Source of the DNA: Catonia carolina
Lineage: Eukaryota > Arthropoda > Insecta > Hemiptera > Achilidae
Assembly (NCBI GenBank): GCA_035578175.1
Contig: JAQMRL010000003.1
Location: 96,269,969-96,333,968 of the forward strand
Direction: 5' to 3'
DNA: 64,000 nt
Made by a program: the position numbers and the translations under genes. Position 1 is the first letter of the stretch; each line of letters starts with the position of its first letter. The notes under the pieces were generated by a model. That model was not told the DNA's origin and ran no database searches. It was given only the letters and a program-made list of their open reading frames with translations. Shown piece by piece: positions 23,345 to 34,230 of this stretch.

Positions 23345-25448
23345 TGTAATGTATCCTAAGATGTAATGTAAGGTAGTAATATGTATTGAATTGTGGCTGT
23401 AATACTAACCAAATTAGGTATTAAATAAAATTGACAAAATTAATAAAATGAATGAATTGAATTGGTGCTGAAATAAAATTAAAAGATAGATTGGATTATT
23501 AAAATGTACCGTGTTTTAAAACACGAGAATTAGTGTATCCTTTGAACAGGATTTAATTTAAAAAAATTTTACTTTAAATTAAAGTGTGAATTTGTTGTTC
23601 GTGAGGTAGTGTGAGTGTTTATAAAGTACATCAAGTAGATGTCTCCATTCTTCTACTCCATACACCGGTAATAACCTGAAAATTTCACTCAACACTTACC
23701 TGCATATTAAAAATAATCTATATTGAAAGTTGCCTCCACCAGGACGTCGTAGAACGGCCCAACGTCCAAGACCCTGAAATTTCCTACGAAGGAATAAAAA
23801 AAAATGTTTTGGGGGAAATTTTGATCGGAGAGTCAAAACCATGTTTCCAGTTGTTAGTGTGAAATATCAGCTCAGATATCACTTAAGAGCCACTGTCCTC
23901 GCTTTGTGGTTTGCGAGAAGGTACGACTGTTTTCAGATTACGGAATCCATTTAGACAGTGAAAAAAAACTTTGTAGCCAAAACATATTGCAAATTCATAA
24001 AAATCACCATACAAAGCCATAGGTGAATTAATCTTGGAGAAACAAGTAATTTCAGTAAATTCGCCAAGACATATACCTTTTTTTTTTCTTCAAAATAAAT
24101 AAGCAAACACGGTGCAGTGTTTAATATGGAGATTCAAAAAAAAATATTTTTGTAGGTACAGTATCTTTAAAACAGTACTCAGAACCTTTGTAAATGTACT
24201 GAGCAACGTCCATTCAAATATCTCTTATTATGAATATAATTAATTGCAATACATCTCTCTGAAAACTTATTTCTAGAACTAATCTAACAAAATGGGAAGA
24301 TATATTTTTAAAAATAAATACAAGAGACGAATTTCAGTTTAACATTTTAGATTTATTTTTATAAATTTATATTTTTTTTTAAACGTTTTTTTTTTGGTAT
24401 TTAATTTAAAGTTTTTAACATTTTATAATTAAAATTTTAAATAATATTTCTTCTTTTTTTAAATTTGAACAGAATTAAATTATTTTTGTTAATTATTTTT
24501 ATTTTTATATATTTTTAACGTATTTAAAGTAGGTATTTAATTTAAAGTTTTTAACATTTTATAATTAAAATTGTGTTTTTATTATTAGCCCATTATTATT
24601 ATTTTTAATATTATTATTATTATTATTATTATTATTTAATCAAAAAAACTAAATGATTTCACTAATTCTACATGAATTTTTTTTTTTATTTACTATTATT
24701 TAACTACATTTTTGTTTTATATTTTCCATTTAAAATGGTTCTAAAAAAAGGTTATTTTTTTTCTTTTCTTCATTTTTTTTTATTTAGTTGTACAAAAGAA
24801 AATTAAAAGAAAATTACCTTTTTTAGTGAGTATCCAATCACAGCACCTTAGAAGTACGAACTTTTCGCGGACACAATTGAAAAAACACTCAGACGATCTT
24901 CTGCACACACACGGCTGACCGGGGCGCTAATTACCGGCGTACGGAGGGGGAAAACCAATCAAACTAGCCGTTATGAAAGACGTTGACAATCCGGCGTAAA
25001 ACAAACACGTTAATTGGCTGCAAAAAGTGCTGAAGTAACTGTAGGCCCCTCTACAAAAAGTACGTAGAGATGGAACTGAAAAATTGTTCCCAGGATCCAG
25101 AATTGCCAAGTAAGGGTTTTAAACAGTGAGAACTGAAAATAGGCCTTTAGGCTTTCTTATTTCCCACGAGAAAACGCGATGTAAAAACATGTGTAATAAA
25201 ACCAACTAGAATGAACTAATAAAACGTGATTTCTTTATGAAATAATAAAAATTATTGAAAAGAAATATGTTATGTAAAATTACAAACTTTTATTTATAAT
25301 AAAATAATATTTTTCTTCTTTAACGAATAAAGAAAAAAAACACCATTTTAATTATTTTAAAAAGACAAAATTTTGATCAACTCCAAGGGTCTAAGGAGAT
25401 TTCCAACAAAAGTCGAAAATTTGGAATAGTAAAGTCAAAAACTTTACA
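23345..25448 (-). repeat. Provirus 3' LTR (2104 bp)
   Basis: Aligned with 34231-36267 at a constant offset of 10819 over 23418-25448. No mismatch was noticed in the blocks compared by eye. Compared with the other LTR it has 67 extra bases near its U5 end, between two GTAT tetramers (23351-23354 and 23418-23421). It includes long T runs, an ATT microsatellite (24607-24636) and a GC-richer 250-bp segment near 24840-25110. At about 2.1 kb it is long for an animal LTR. Confidence 0.92.
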
Positions 25449-25460
25449 TTCCCCCACTCC
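25449..25460 (-). promoter_or_regulatory. Polypurine tract
   Basis: On the sense strand GGAGTGGGGGAA abuts the TGTAAAG that starts the 3' LTR. This is the expected position and composition of the plus-strand DNA primer of an LTR retroelement, and it fixes the element's orientation as minus. Confidence 0.8.
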
Positions 25461-26142
25461 GGTATATGGAAAACCCAAAGATAGGTTGAAAGGGGGAAAA
25501 CTAGAAAAAAAAATTTACAGGAATTCGGGAACACTAATTGGATTGTGTAGAAACAAAGATTTCTATGCAATCATCTCCCTTGGAGGGGGGTGTGTAAAAA
25601 AAACTGAAAGATAAACGAATCGTTTGGCAGTGTGTGTGCTGAGAAGTTGCCTAACATTAGTAAACTTTAAATTGCTGGAACCTGCAATGTCCATCGAGAC
25701 AAACAGACCACTGTTGAAAGACGAATAGGTCCAACTACTATCCTTGACTCTTAAGTTAATAAGACAAAAAAAGTAAGACAAAAATAATAAAGTGCAATTC
25801 CCATTTTTAGGGTTAAAAGACTGGAAAATAAATTACTGTTAGCTAATTCTAAGGTCTGTTTATTGTAGATTGGCATTGCAGATTGTACATTGTAGTGTGC
25901 TGTGTTTTTTCTTTTTTTTTTTTTTTTTTAATTAAGTAATTAATTAATAAATTCGGAATTTAAAACAACTAGCTTTCCGAGACGTAAAAGTATGATGAAT
26001 GAAGGAAATTATGTTTTCCTTATTATTATTGCTTATTACTATTCTTATTAATATTTACTATTTCCCAATTACTATTTAAATCTCTTATGCCCATTTCTCT
26101 GAATTTAGATGATAAAGGTAGAAATTTAGTAGTTTCTTAAAC
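25461..26142 (-). other. Provirus region between env and 3' LTR
   Basis: About 680 bp downstream of env without recognisable coding. It includes a G run at 25582-25590 and a T run at about 25913-25929 on the + strand. A 72-codon minus frame (25781-25563) resembles nothing I know. Confidence 0.55.
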
Positions 26143-28062
26143 TCAATCTAACCTACGCAATTCAATATGAGTTGGCTTGTTTACCTTTGCGGTTAGTATT
26201 TTAATTTTGATATATAAGTATAATTGTATGATAAAAATGATAATTAAGGCTGTGTATACTACAAATTTTGATACATGATCGGCAAGAATAATGTCTTTCC
26301 ATGATTTAGGTAGGCTGCTCCCTTGGAAAACATAATCAGGGGTTTCATCATGAATGGAAATTTGAGGGAATGATAAGTTCCACTTGTGGTTCACAAGGTC
26401 AGGGAGTGACGAGATGGAAGGATGGAAATCTGTGTGAAAGGAAAACTTATAATGGTCTAAGGTTGACCAGGAAACGGGTAGCAAATGAGTCACCCCCGGC
26501 GACTTCGGAGTCCTGGAATCACACGGCACAACCCTGTTGATGATCGGTAACTCTCCTTCCATGACTTCACATTCGCAGGGCACTTGAATGTCCAAAGCAC
26601 CGGCAACATTGACTGGAAGTTCGACTGTTGTTGTAGGACAAACTAGACGAGTATTGTGTTGTGGATTGGTGATGTAGTACCTTGATATTTGCACTTCCGT
26701 TATGTAAACTTCTGTCGTTCGCTTATGGCAGACGAAATGGCATTTATGCATTAATTGTTGTAGTGAACTGTCTGTTAACATTTGCTTGATGCAATCTGTA
26801 TTAATGCTGGAATGCTGTTGGAACCTTGGAATGAAACATAAGCCATTATTGTTCAAGTCGCAAGAAGATGATGGTGATAGTGTTCGCACTCGTGGTCCAC
26901 TCCTGATTACGTAAATATGTGGTGTTTCCAGTGAACAGATCTGGTTTTCCCATAGTAGTGGTATTGGAGCAACTTGAAACAGTGTATGATATACCGATGT
27001 GGTGATGATGGGTACTTGTAGTTTTAATAGAATTTTCGTTTTTGAAAAAACGCAAGTTGTTATTGGCTTTTCATAATAGAGGTGAGCTTCTTGTATAGGC
27101 AATACTAATTGTTGATTGCCTTTGTGAAGTTGTAAAGACAAATTTCGTAGATCAGCCTGTAGCATATCAGGTGTTACTAGTTCCCTAGGTAGCGTCTTCT
27201 GTTTGCAAGACATTTGCACTGAAGTCATGTGCGAATAATACGTGTTTAGGAACGATTGCCAATGTACGCTATGCAAAATAGTCAGTAGATGATATAATTG
27301 TATTAGTTCGGTGTTTTCAGTGTCTTGAATCATTTTAGCGTATAGATTTAATTCTTCTTCCGTTTCTTGAAGGATGGATTGAACTCGGTGTGTTACCATG
27401 TCTATGTTTTGTGTAGATTTTACTAAATTTTGGTGGTCGGAGTGTACAGTTTGGGTGAGGTGGTTATAATGCTGCATTAGATATTTTTCGTTATGGAACG
27501 TTTCTTGTAGTTGATGTTGTGTCGCAGTTCCACAGCAAAAGTTTAAAAATTCGCCCACAAAGTCTAGGGCTCTGCGTGTGCGTGAAGGATTCAAATTTGA
27601 AATTGGCAGTCCTGTCGTGAGGAGAATATTGAAGGTTTCCTTTGATAGTGTAGTTATACGTTGGAAAAGTTGACATGCTGGAGACGAGTTGTTGTTGTCC
27701 TTAATTGCAGTAGCGAAGTGTTGTTTGAAATCCAGCGGGGTTTTTGAGGTTTTACTAGGAAAGGAATTTAGTTTAGAGTAGTCGGTGTTTTGGGATTGTG
27801 AGATATTAATGAATAGTGTTAAATCTGGAAATGGACAGGATAAATTTTGGAATAGATTTGAGGTTTTCGGTAAATCAGGCTGTGAGTTAAATGGGATAAG
27901 GTAGGTTATCGGAATAGAAGAGTCGTAAAGGTACACATCGGAAATATTTCTGATATGGAAACCAGAGAACAGTTTAATAACGTTATTTGCGCAAGCTACA
28001 TTTTTCTCGAAGAGAAATAGAAACGCGGACAAGATCAACAATTGCTTTAGCACGGGGGACAT
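26143..28062 (-). CDS. env: Envelope fusion glycoprotein (insect-retrovirus F-like Env)
   Basis: An uninterrupted 639-codon frame with class I fusion glycoprotein architecture. Residues 1-25 form a signal peptide ending VACA. A furin-type site RTRR (161-164) is followed by a fusion-peptide-like segment ALDFVGEFLNFCCGT (165-179), matching the RxxR / DFVG / GT pattern of errantivirus and BEL/Pao Env and baculovirus F proteins. A long helical, coiled-coil-like stretch follows (about 182-265), then a cysteine-rich domain (370-515), a transmembrane helix (about 600-620) and a ~20-residue basic cytoplasmic tail. N-glycosylation sequons include N39, N73, N86, N125, N307 and N562. In related viruses Env mediates membrane fusion. 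Position directly upstream of the polypurine tract is normal for env. The sense-strand TTCTTTCACTGTGTGAG shortly before the ATG could be a splice acceptor for a subgenomic env mRNA. The CC pair in the fusion segment is unusual. Family inferred; exact clade unknown. Confidence 0.88.
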   Translation of the reverse strand: MSPVLKQLLILSAFLFLFEKNVACANNVIKLFSGFHIRNISDVYLYDSSIPITYLIPFNSQPDLPKTSNLFQNLSCPFPDLTLFINISQSQNTDYSKLNSFPSKTSKTPLDFKQHFATAIKDNNNSSPACQLFQRITTLSKETFNILLTTGLPISNLNPSRTRRALDFVGEFLNFCCGTATQHQLQETFHNEKYLMQHYNHLTQTVHSDHQNLVKSTQNIDMVTHRVQSILQETEEELNLYAKMIQDTENTELIQLYHLLTILHSVHWQSFLNTYYSHMTSVQMSCKQKTLPRELVTPDMLQADLRNLSLQLHKGNQQLVLPIQEAHLYYEKPITTCVFSKTKILLKLQVPIITTSVYHTLFQVAPIPLLWENQICSLETPHIYVIRSGPRVRTLSPSSSCDLNNNGLCFIPRFQQHSSINTDCIKQMLTDSSLQQLMHKCHFVCHKRTTEVYITEVQISRYYITNPQHNTRLVCPTTTVELPVNVAGALDIQVPCECEVMEGELPIINRVVPCDSRTPKSPGVTHLLPVSWSTLDHYKFSFHTDFHPSISSLPDLVNHKWNLSFPQISIHDETPDYVFQGSSLPKSWKDIILADHVSKFVVYTALIIIFIIQLYLYIKIKILTAKVNKPTHIELRRLD

Positions 28063-29639
28063 TATTCTTGGATCTCACACAGTGAAAGAATTTACTTTGG
28101 TAGTTGTTATAGATTGATATAATTTTAAAACTGCTCGTGGAAGAGAATACAATTTAAATTAGTTAAAGCGTGTTCAAGATACAATTACTATGTAATAAAA
28201 CTAAATAGCTTATTTGTATATTATATTATCTTGTTTATTACTGAGACTTCGTTGATCTTATCTTCATACGGTTAACTTAGATGTTAAGTGGATGAAGCCT
28301 TATCTTGTCTTAAACGAAGTGCTGATTTGATTCTCTATCTCACTGGTTTATCAATCGCTTAGCCACCGAGATATGGACAATATTATATGATGCGTACATA
28401 AACAAAGTTTTATTTAAATCTATAAACAGAGGAAATGAACAATAGTGAGTTTTACTCTTAAACTAAAGTAATTTTAAATAGGGGTGTTGAAAAACAGAAT
28501 CGTCCTTCATGTCGTTTATGCGGAGAACGGGAGACAAACAGAATGTGGCGTATAGTAGTATACTGAAATTATAATTCTAAGTTTAAATGAGTTGTCATAG
28601 CACTCTTTCATAACAATCTCCGGATACAACTCTGAATTGTTATTTGTCTGTCTGTTGGAATTATTAACAAAAAAAAATCATCAATTCATATTTCAATTAA
28701 ACCTTTGGTTGCATTGTGGTACTGTCAAAATACGAGAAAAGAATGTTGAATAACCGAAACTAGAAAACTACCACCACTCGAAAAGGCAAGTCACCAACCA
28801 TAACGGGGTAGCCTAGCCTACTTTTCATTAGCAATAACTACCAAACTTACTGTTGTACGGCATATGACTCAAATATAAGCCTACTCTTCATGCGATACTG
28901 TAAATATTAAAACGCTCAAATTCCTACCGCTACAAAACTTCAATATCCTTAGTAGATTAAAAAAAATATATTACAGTGTAGCAAATTATGAAATATGAAA
29001 TTACGAAATACCAGATGCTCTGAGTAAGAAACACAAACAAACTTTCTACTCAGCAAATCGCTGTACATCTCTACTAAATTGTTCACAACGAAATATCAGT
29101 AGTGATTAATTAAGCAATACTTCAACGTAATATTAAAGTACGAAAACAAAATAGTCTTAAAACGTATGCTCAAGATAATTTTATAATGGAACAAAATGTA
29201 ACCTTATGCCGAAACCTATCGATGCGAAACCATCTAAAATTTAACATACTGTCCAGTTCAAAACCTGCTGAAGAAAATCTAATCTGAAACTTGCTGCAAA
29301 ACTAAAACTCCTGTACTTGAAATCCAACACAAACAAATTTACAACATACAAAAACCAGCTCTTTAAAAACAAAATCCTTCACAATCCAAAAATCCATTTC
29401 CATTGTAGGGTTAAATAAAGTAAACAAAAAAAAATCAAATGGGATGTCTTAGCAAGGAATCAGTGATAACACAAAAAAATCAAAACTTGACAAAGGGTTA
29501 GAGCGGAAAGAACCCTTTGTGTGATAACCAAAAAACGAATTGTTGGGGGGGGGGGGTCGTCCTAGTAGTAGGTGAAACAATGAAAGGAAAAAAAAAGTGT
29601 AGTTAATGAATAAAACAAAAACACAGGGCCACAAACAAA

Positions 29640-30120
29640 AATATTCCACTATCCAGCCGTCGACCTAACGGGAGATTTTCTGTCGAACTTTTCCTGGAAA
29701 GCGACCATGCATACCGGCCAGGTACTATCCGACTAAAACAGTGACTGCCTGCTAGCTGTACGCAACAAACCGCAGATCAGCCCCGTACGAAAATCAAAGG
29801 GGAAAAGAATTTTGAGATTCTGAGATGGATGAGACCCAACGAGGGTGTTCCATTAACTCGTCTCAAGGAGTAGATTTTCCCACATTCAGCCTACACACAA
29901 AGCTCCGTTTACTCAAATCATTCATTCAAGCCATTCGAGCCATTCATACACAAAAATCTGGTCTTAGAAACAGTACAGGTTCCTCTATGCATCTGAACCA
30001 AATCAAAACCGCGACTGAGTCACCGGAACTGTACGCAGGGTACCGTCATACCCTATGCAAGTTCCTGTAACCAATCAAAGTGACGGCAATAACCATGGGC
30101 CGGTTAAGCTAACAACCAGT
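29640..30120. other. GC-richer island inside provirus
   Basis: Sequence here is markedly richer in G+C than both flanks and lacks the long A runs. It includes an 81-codon + frame (29825-30070) with no recognisable similarity and many stops on the sense strand. It could be a captured sequence or a structured RNA segment. I cannot identify it. Confidence 0.45.
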
Positions 30121-30176
30121 AGTGAAATTTAGTAACTGAAAGACGGATTGGGCGGACGAAATGTAACTCTCTCTCA

Positions 30177-30360
30177 TAAAATCCTCATAAACTCCAAAAA
30201 TCAACATCAAATACTCATCATAAACTCCAATAATCATCAATAAATCTCCATTCACTTCAAAACTCAATAATATCATAAAACTGCAATAATCAACAATAAT
30301 CACTCCATAAAACTCATAAACTTCAATATCATCGCAAAAAATCCTCATTATAATAATCAT
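30177..30360. repeat. Cryptic simple sequence (CATAAACTCCAATAATCA-like)
   Basis: Words such as ACTCCATAAA, CTCATAAACT, AATAATCAACAATAATCA and CATCATAAACTCC recur irregularly over ~180 bp, giving a strand-asymmetric low-complexity block. Confidence 0.6.
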
Positions 30361-30427
30361 ATAATCTTCAGAACCTCACAATAAAGTTTGCAAACAAAAA
30401 AGGAAAAAAAAATCGTATTCCATAAAG

Positions 30428-30608
30428 TTCAGAAAGCAGCACGTTATCTATAGCGCTACTCAAAGAAACTAACTAACCAACCTCCTTAACTCCAAAGTGT
30501 AGGGCAGCACGTTATATCTAGCGCGACCCTAAAATTAATCTATATTATAACTGCAAAGTGTAGGGCAGCACGTTATATCTAGCGCAACCCTAAAATTAAT
30601 CCTGTATT
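30428..30608. repeat. Tandem ~61-69 bp repeats inside provirus
   Basis: Two full units of 61 bp share AAAGTGTAGGGCAGCACGTT, ATATCTAGCGC and ACCCTAAAATTAATC (starting near 30494 and 30555). A partial, more diverged unit lies about 69 bp upstream (GCAGCACGTTATCTATAGCGC at about 30435). Internal tandem repeats in insect retroelements can be protein-binding arrays, as in gypsy, but no known binding motif is evident. Confidence 0.75.
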
Positions 30609-33600
30609 AACTCCAAAAAAAAAACATCTCACACGTGAGTAATTGGTGTGAAAGAACTTTATTGTGAGTCACACTGTATTGCACTGACCGGCTAAGACAC
30701 TCCTATAATAAAACTGACAATGAGAAAAAAAAATACCCTATGTCCTAACTCTAGCAATCACGAAAACACTCCAAAACTTAAACACCTTTAAAACAACAAC
30801 TTAAAGCATTCCAAAACATCGATTTTCATTAGCTATTAATTGGCAAGGCTATATAAATATAAAAAAAATTTAGAAAAACATACTGACGGCTAAGAGAAAA
30901 TAAAATGTGAACAACTTGTAGCTAACTGAAAGCAAACTTACCCCAAAAAAAAACAATAATGTATTCGACAGTCCACAATACAACATGCAGTAGGCCTGCG
31001 TTAAGATACGAGGCAAAAAAAGAAATAGTGAATAAATATACCATCCTTGTACATAATACGGGCCTTGAAACATTTATATAATTGTTATGAGACGTAAAGA
31101 AAAAAAGAAATAAAAATATTGACTATAAAAAGATTTAAGCAATGACTTTCGTGATTCTGACAGTCCAAACGCAAAATACAACCAAATGTTTCTAGTACAA
31201 TATATTTAAACCAAAACCCATCCATTAAATCACGTAATGTGATCCAATACACGGACATTATCCCTATTGAAGACGTTAATTCCTTTATAAAAAAAAATTG
31301 TTATAAGTCCCAAAACAAACAAATTTAAAATATCGAGGACGGGAACCAAATATCGTTCTATGGCGTTAGTTTAAAATATTTAAAAATTAAAAATAAAACC
31401 AATACTATAGTTAAAAACAACGTTTTGTTAACAAACTCAGCAGAGGACCTGCAATTTGACATGGATATGTCCACAAAAAAAAAACGTGATACACAAAATG
31501 CTATTATAAATTTAAAAAAAAAATAATTGCAGAGACAAAGCTGTAAAAAAAATCAACGAGAATGCGACTAAAATAGGCCAGTAGTCAAATGTTACAAGCA
31601 TTAGAAAAGCTTCTTAAAAACAGCGCAGGTAGGAAGAAAGACTGTTAGCAAAACTGGAATCCAAAATTGGTCAAAAAAAAGTAAGTAAACAGAAATATGA
31701 TTAAGAGTGGTAACAAAATTTTGTTAAAAAAAACGGAATTTAACGGATATATAGCAGATAAAGAAACGAAAAACACAATTCAAACAAACACTAGTACTAA
31801 AATGAAAAAAAAAATCGCCCTGAAGTAAAAGAAAATGAAATACAAAAAGTTTCGCTGTTAAAAAAAAATGACACGCCTAAAAAACATCTAAAGTATCACC
31901 GAAATACAAAGAGACTGTAAACAGATGTGAAGAATTTGATTGGAAAAATAGCTTAAATGGATGAAACACAGTTAAGAAAAACTACGGAAAAATTTAAAAA
32001 CAACTAATTACAGAATTAAGGAAATCGCTTTTAGTTAAATAGAACAAAATAGAACCCTGTCATAGTGAAAAGTCGTGTTAATACCAAATGAAATATTAAG
32101 CAGAAAGAGACTTATTAGAATAAGAGCAGAAAGAGACTTGAGTGTGTTGTCCCTAACATGAAAATAAATTACTGTTAGTCGATGATGAAAAAAAAAACAG
32201 AATCCAACGGCGTAAACACTATAAAATAAAAAAAAAATTTGGTGGTAAAAAACCACCATCGGCACCTGTTTTGAAAGATAAACTGAATACTTACGCTATC
32301 AATACAGATTGTAAATGATGAAGTTGTAAAGCCAAAATGTAGTACCACACAACACCCAAAATAACATATTCAGAAAACGGAAAAGATATTTAAGACAGTA
32401 AACACAAAAAAAATTGAAAGTGTAAGTGTACAAAAATGAAAAACAAAGATTAAATTAAAAATACATTTCAAGGGACTGAATCGAAAAAACTATAACTAAA
32501 CAGAAGCGTAAATAAAACTGCGAACAACTTGCCGCTGATATCAAAGTGGCTAAGGGTCTGGAAAATTTGACGCATTGTGACGAACGAGAATTAAAAATTA
32601 ATTGCTTTGGATCTTAGGGAACCAGAACCTAAATCAAACGAAACCCCTATTATAGATTGGACGTTATTTGGCCAGAAACTGGGATGACCTAGTTGAAAAT
32701 CTCATTGTAGTTCATTTGAATAAGCCATAACATGAAAATTCCAACGAAATTTTTATTGAAAACATTACGGGGTAAAACTTTTAATGGAGAAAAAAAGATA
32801 CAAAGCACAAAATGTAACAAAACATTATAGAAATATAAGATAAAATAAATAGAAGTAGGTACAAGCTGAAACAAAAAGACTACGAAAAATTTCTTCTTGA
32901 ACTATTGGGTGAGTGACTATGACGACGAGCGCAATTTTACTATACAATAAAAATTGAAGAAAGAAAAAAAAAATTTGATCTCTGTTGACCTTTACTGAAG
33001 ACGAATCCTTGAAGGTGCTTGAGCTCCAAAATTGAGATTGAGGACGGCAGTGCACCGTAGTCGAGGGCTACGACTTATGCTAAGGATTAAATATATCTTT
33101 ACATACCAGGAAGATCGAAAAAGCAGAATCCTTATGGCAGGAAATGCTGGATTTTCCAGAGATGTTAAAGTATGCTGATTACAGGTGTAGCTGCGTGTTA
33201 AGCTCATCTGATATGCGAACTTTAGTAAGACTTCATTAGATTCTCGGCCATTAGATTAAAATGATCATTCTCGTACTTATATAATACTAAAAAAACCACA
33301 CAAAAAAAACAACTATTAGTATAACTTCGAATTATTGCTATTTCATTATTAAGTATAAAATAACGTACAATTTTAAAACATAAAATTTCAAAACTTTTCA
33401 TTTTTAAGTTAAATAATTGTAAGAATAGCGTATTATTTGCATTCCGTGTATAAATGATAAAAATAGTTCACTTCGAACCTCGAACTGCATAACATGACTA
33501 TTATATCAAAAAAAAATTAGTCATTGCCATGTCTATACTCATTGTACTCACAAAAAAAAGCTAAAATTATGTGAACTTTATTTTGCCCAAAAATCCATGT

Positions 33601-34212
33601 CCAAATAAACAAATTGTAATCAAAAATATTGCATAAATCATTCATATAAAATACGCCAGAATAACAGCTGATTTTAAATTCAACGTGATGGTTAATTATG
33701 TCACGTAGTTCGATAAAGGATATTATCTTTCATAGTTGTATACGCAATGTTGTGATATACCATGTATTTAATACTACCTATGTATTGTTAAACACATACA
33801 ATAAAAAAAATTATGAACTCACACATGCATCTCTGATATTGTACGTTAGGTACATCAGAAATAAAACTCCACTGGCTGGCAATTCCACAATGTTGTCATG
33901 TGTAAAAAAAATTAACAAGATAAAACTTATTTACATTGAATAATTATAAATGTAATGTAACTGCTGAAAGAAAACAGAATTATTCACTAAGATCTTATAA
34001 CGGTAATATGAATCCACAGTGTTTTCATCTCGTAAAGAAGTTAAACTAAAAAAAAATACAACTATCCACATTCCAATGCTGCATATCTTGTACATAACCC
34101 TGAATAAAATGTCCAAGACCTTGAAAAAAAACTACATTAACATAAAATATAACTCAAAAATTTCTGGAAAATAAATTTATTTAAAAAGAAAAAAAGATCA
34201 CTGTCTAAAATC

Positions 34213-34230
34213 AACCTAGGCGCTTCACCA
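34213..34230 (-). promoter_or_regulatory. tRNA primer-binding site
   Basis: On the sense strand the bases directly after the 5' LTR read TGGTGAAGCGCCTAGGTT. They start with the TGG that pairs with a tRNA 3'-CCA, with no spacer from the LTR. I cannot assign the tRNA species by eye. Confidence 0.78.

Larger units (their letters stand above)
28063..34212 (-). other. Provirus interior without gag or pol
   Basis: These ~6.1 kb occupy the place of gag-pol but hold no frame longer than ~85 codons on either strand, and I saw no zinc knuckle, protease, YxDD or integrase motif. From about 28.9 to 33.2 kb the + strand is strongly A-rich and T-poor (the sense RNA would be U-rich). It contains many A runs, a 12-base G run (29545-29556), a GC-richer island (about 29640-30120) and short tandem repeats (30428-30608). 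Since the LTRs look nearly identical, the loss of coding capacity must predate this insertion. Confidence 0.75.

Noticed and set aside
24927..25109. 60-codon frame on the minus strand, repeated identically at 35746-35928
   Set aside because: It is identical only because it lies in both LTRs. The product resembles nothing, and the LTR is regulatory sequence.
23418..25448. Interpretation of the 2-kb direct repeats as a segmental duplication
   Set aside because: The TG/CA ends, GATAG duplication, primer site, polypurine tract and split LINE together demand an LTR element.
29825..30070. 81-codon + frame inside the provirus as an accessory gene
   Set aside because: No start context, no similarity, and antisense to env. 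Length is not remarkable for a GC-richer patch.
32035..33207. Short Phe/Tyr-rich minus frames as gag/pol remnants
   Set aside because: Composition reflects the U-rich sense strand; no motif of gag, protease, RT or integrase was found.
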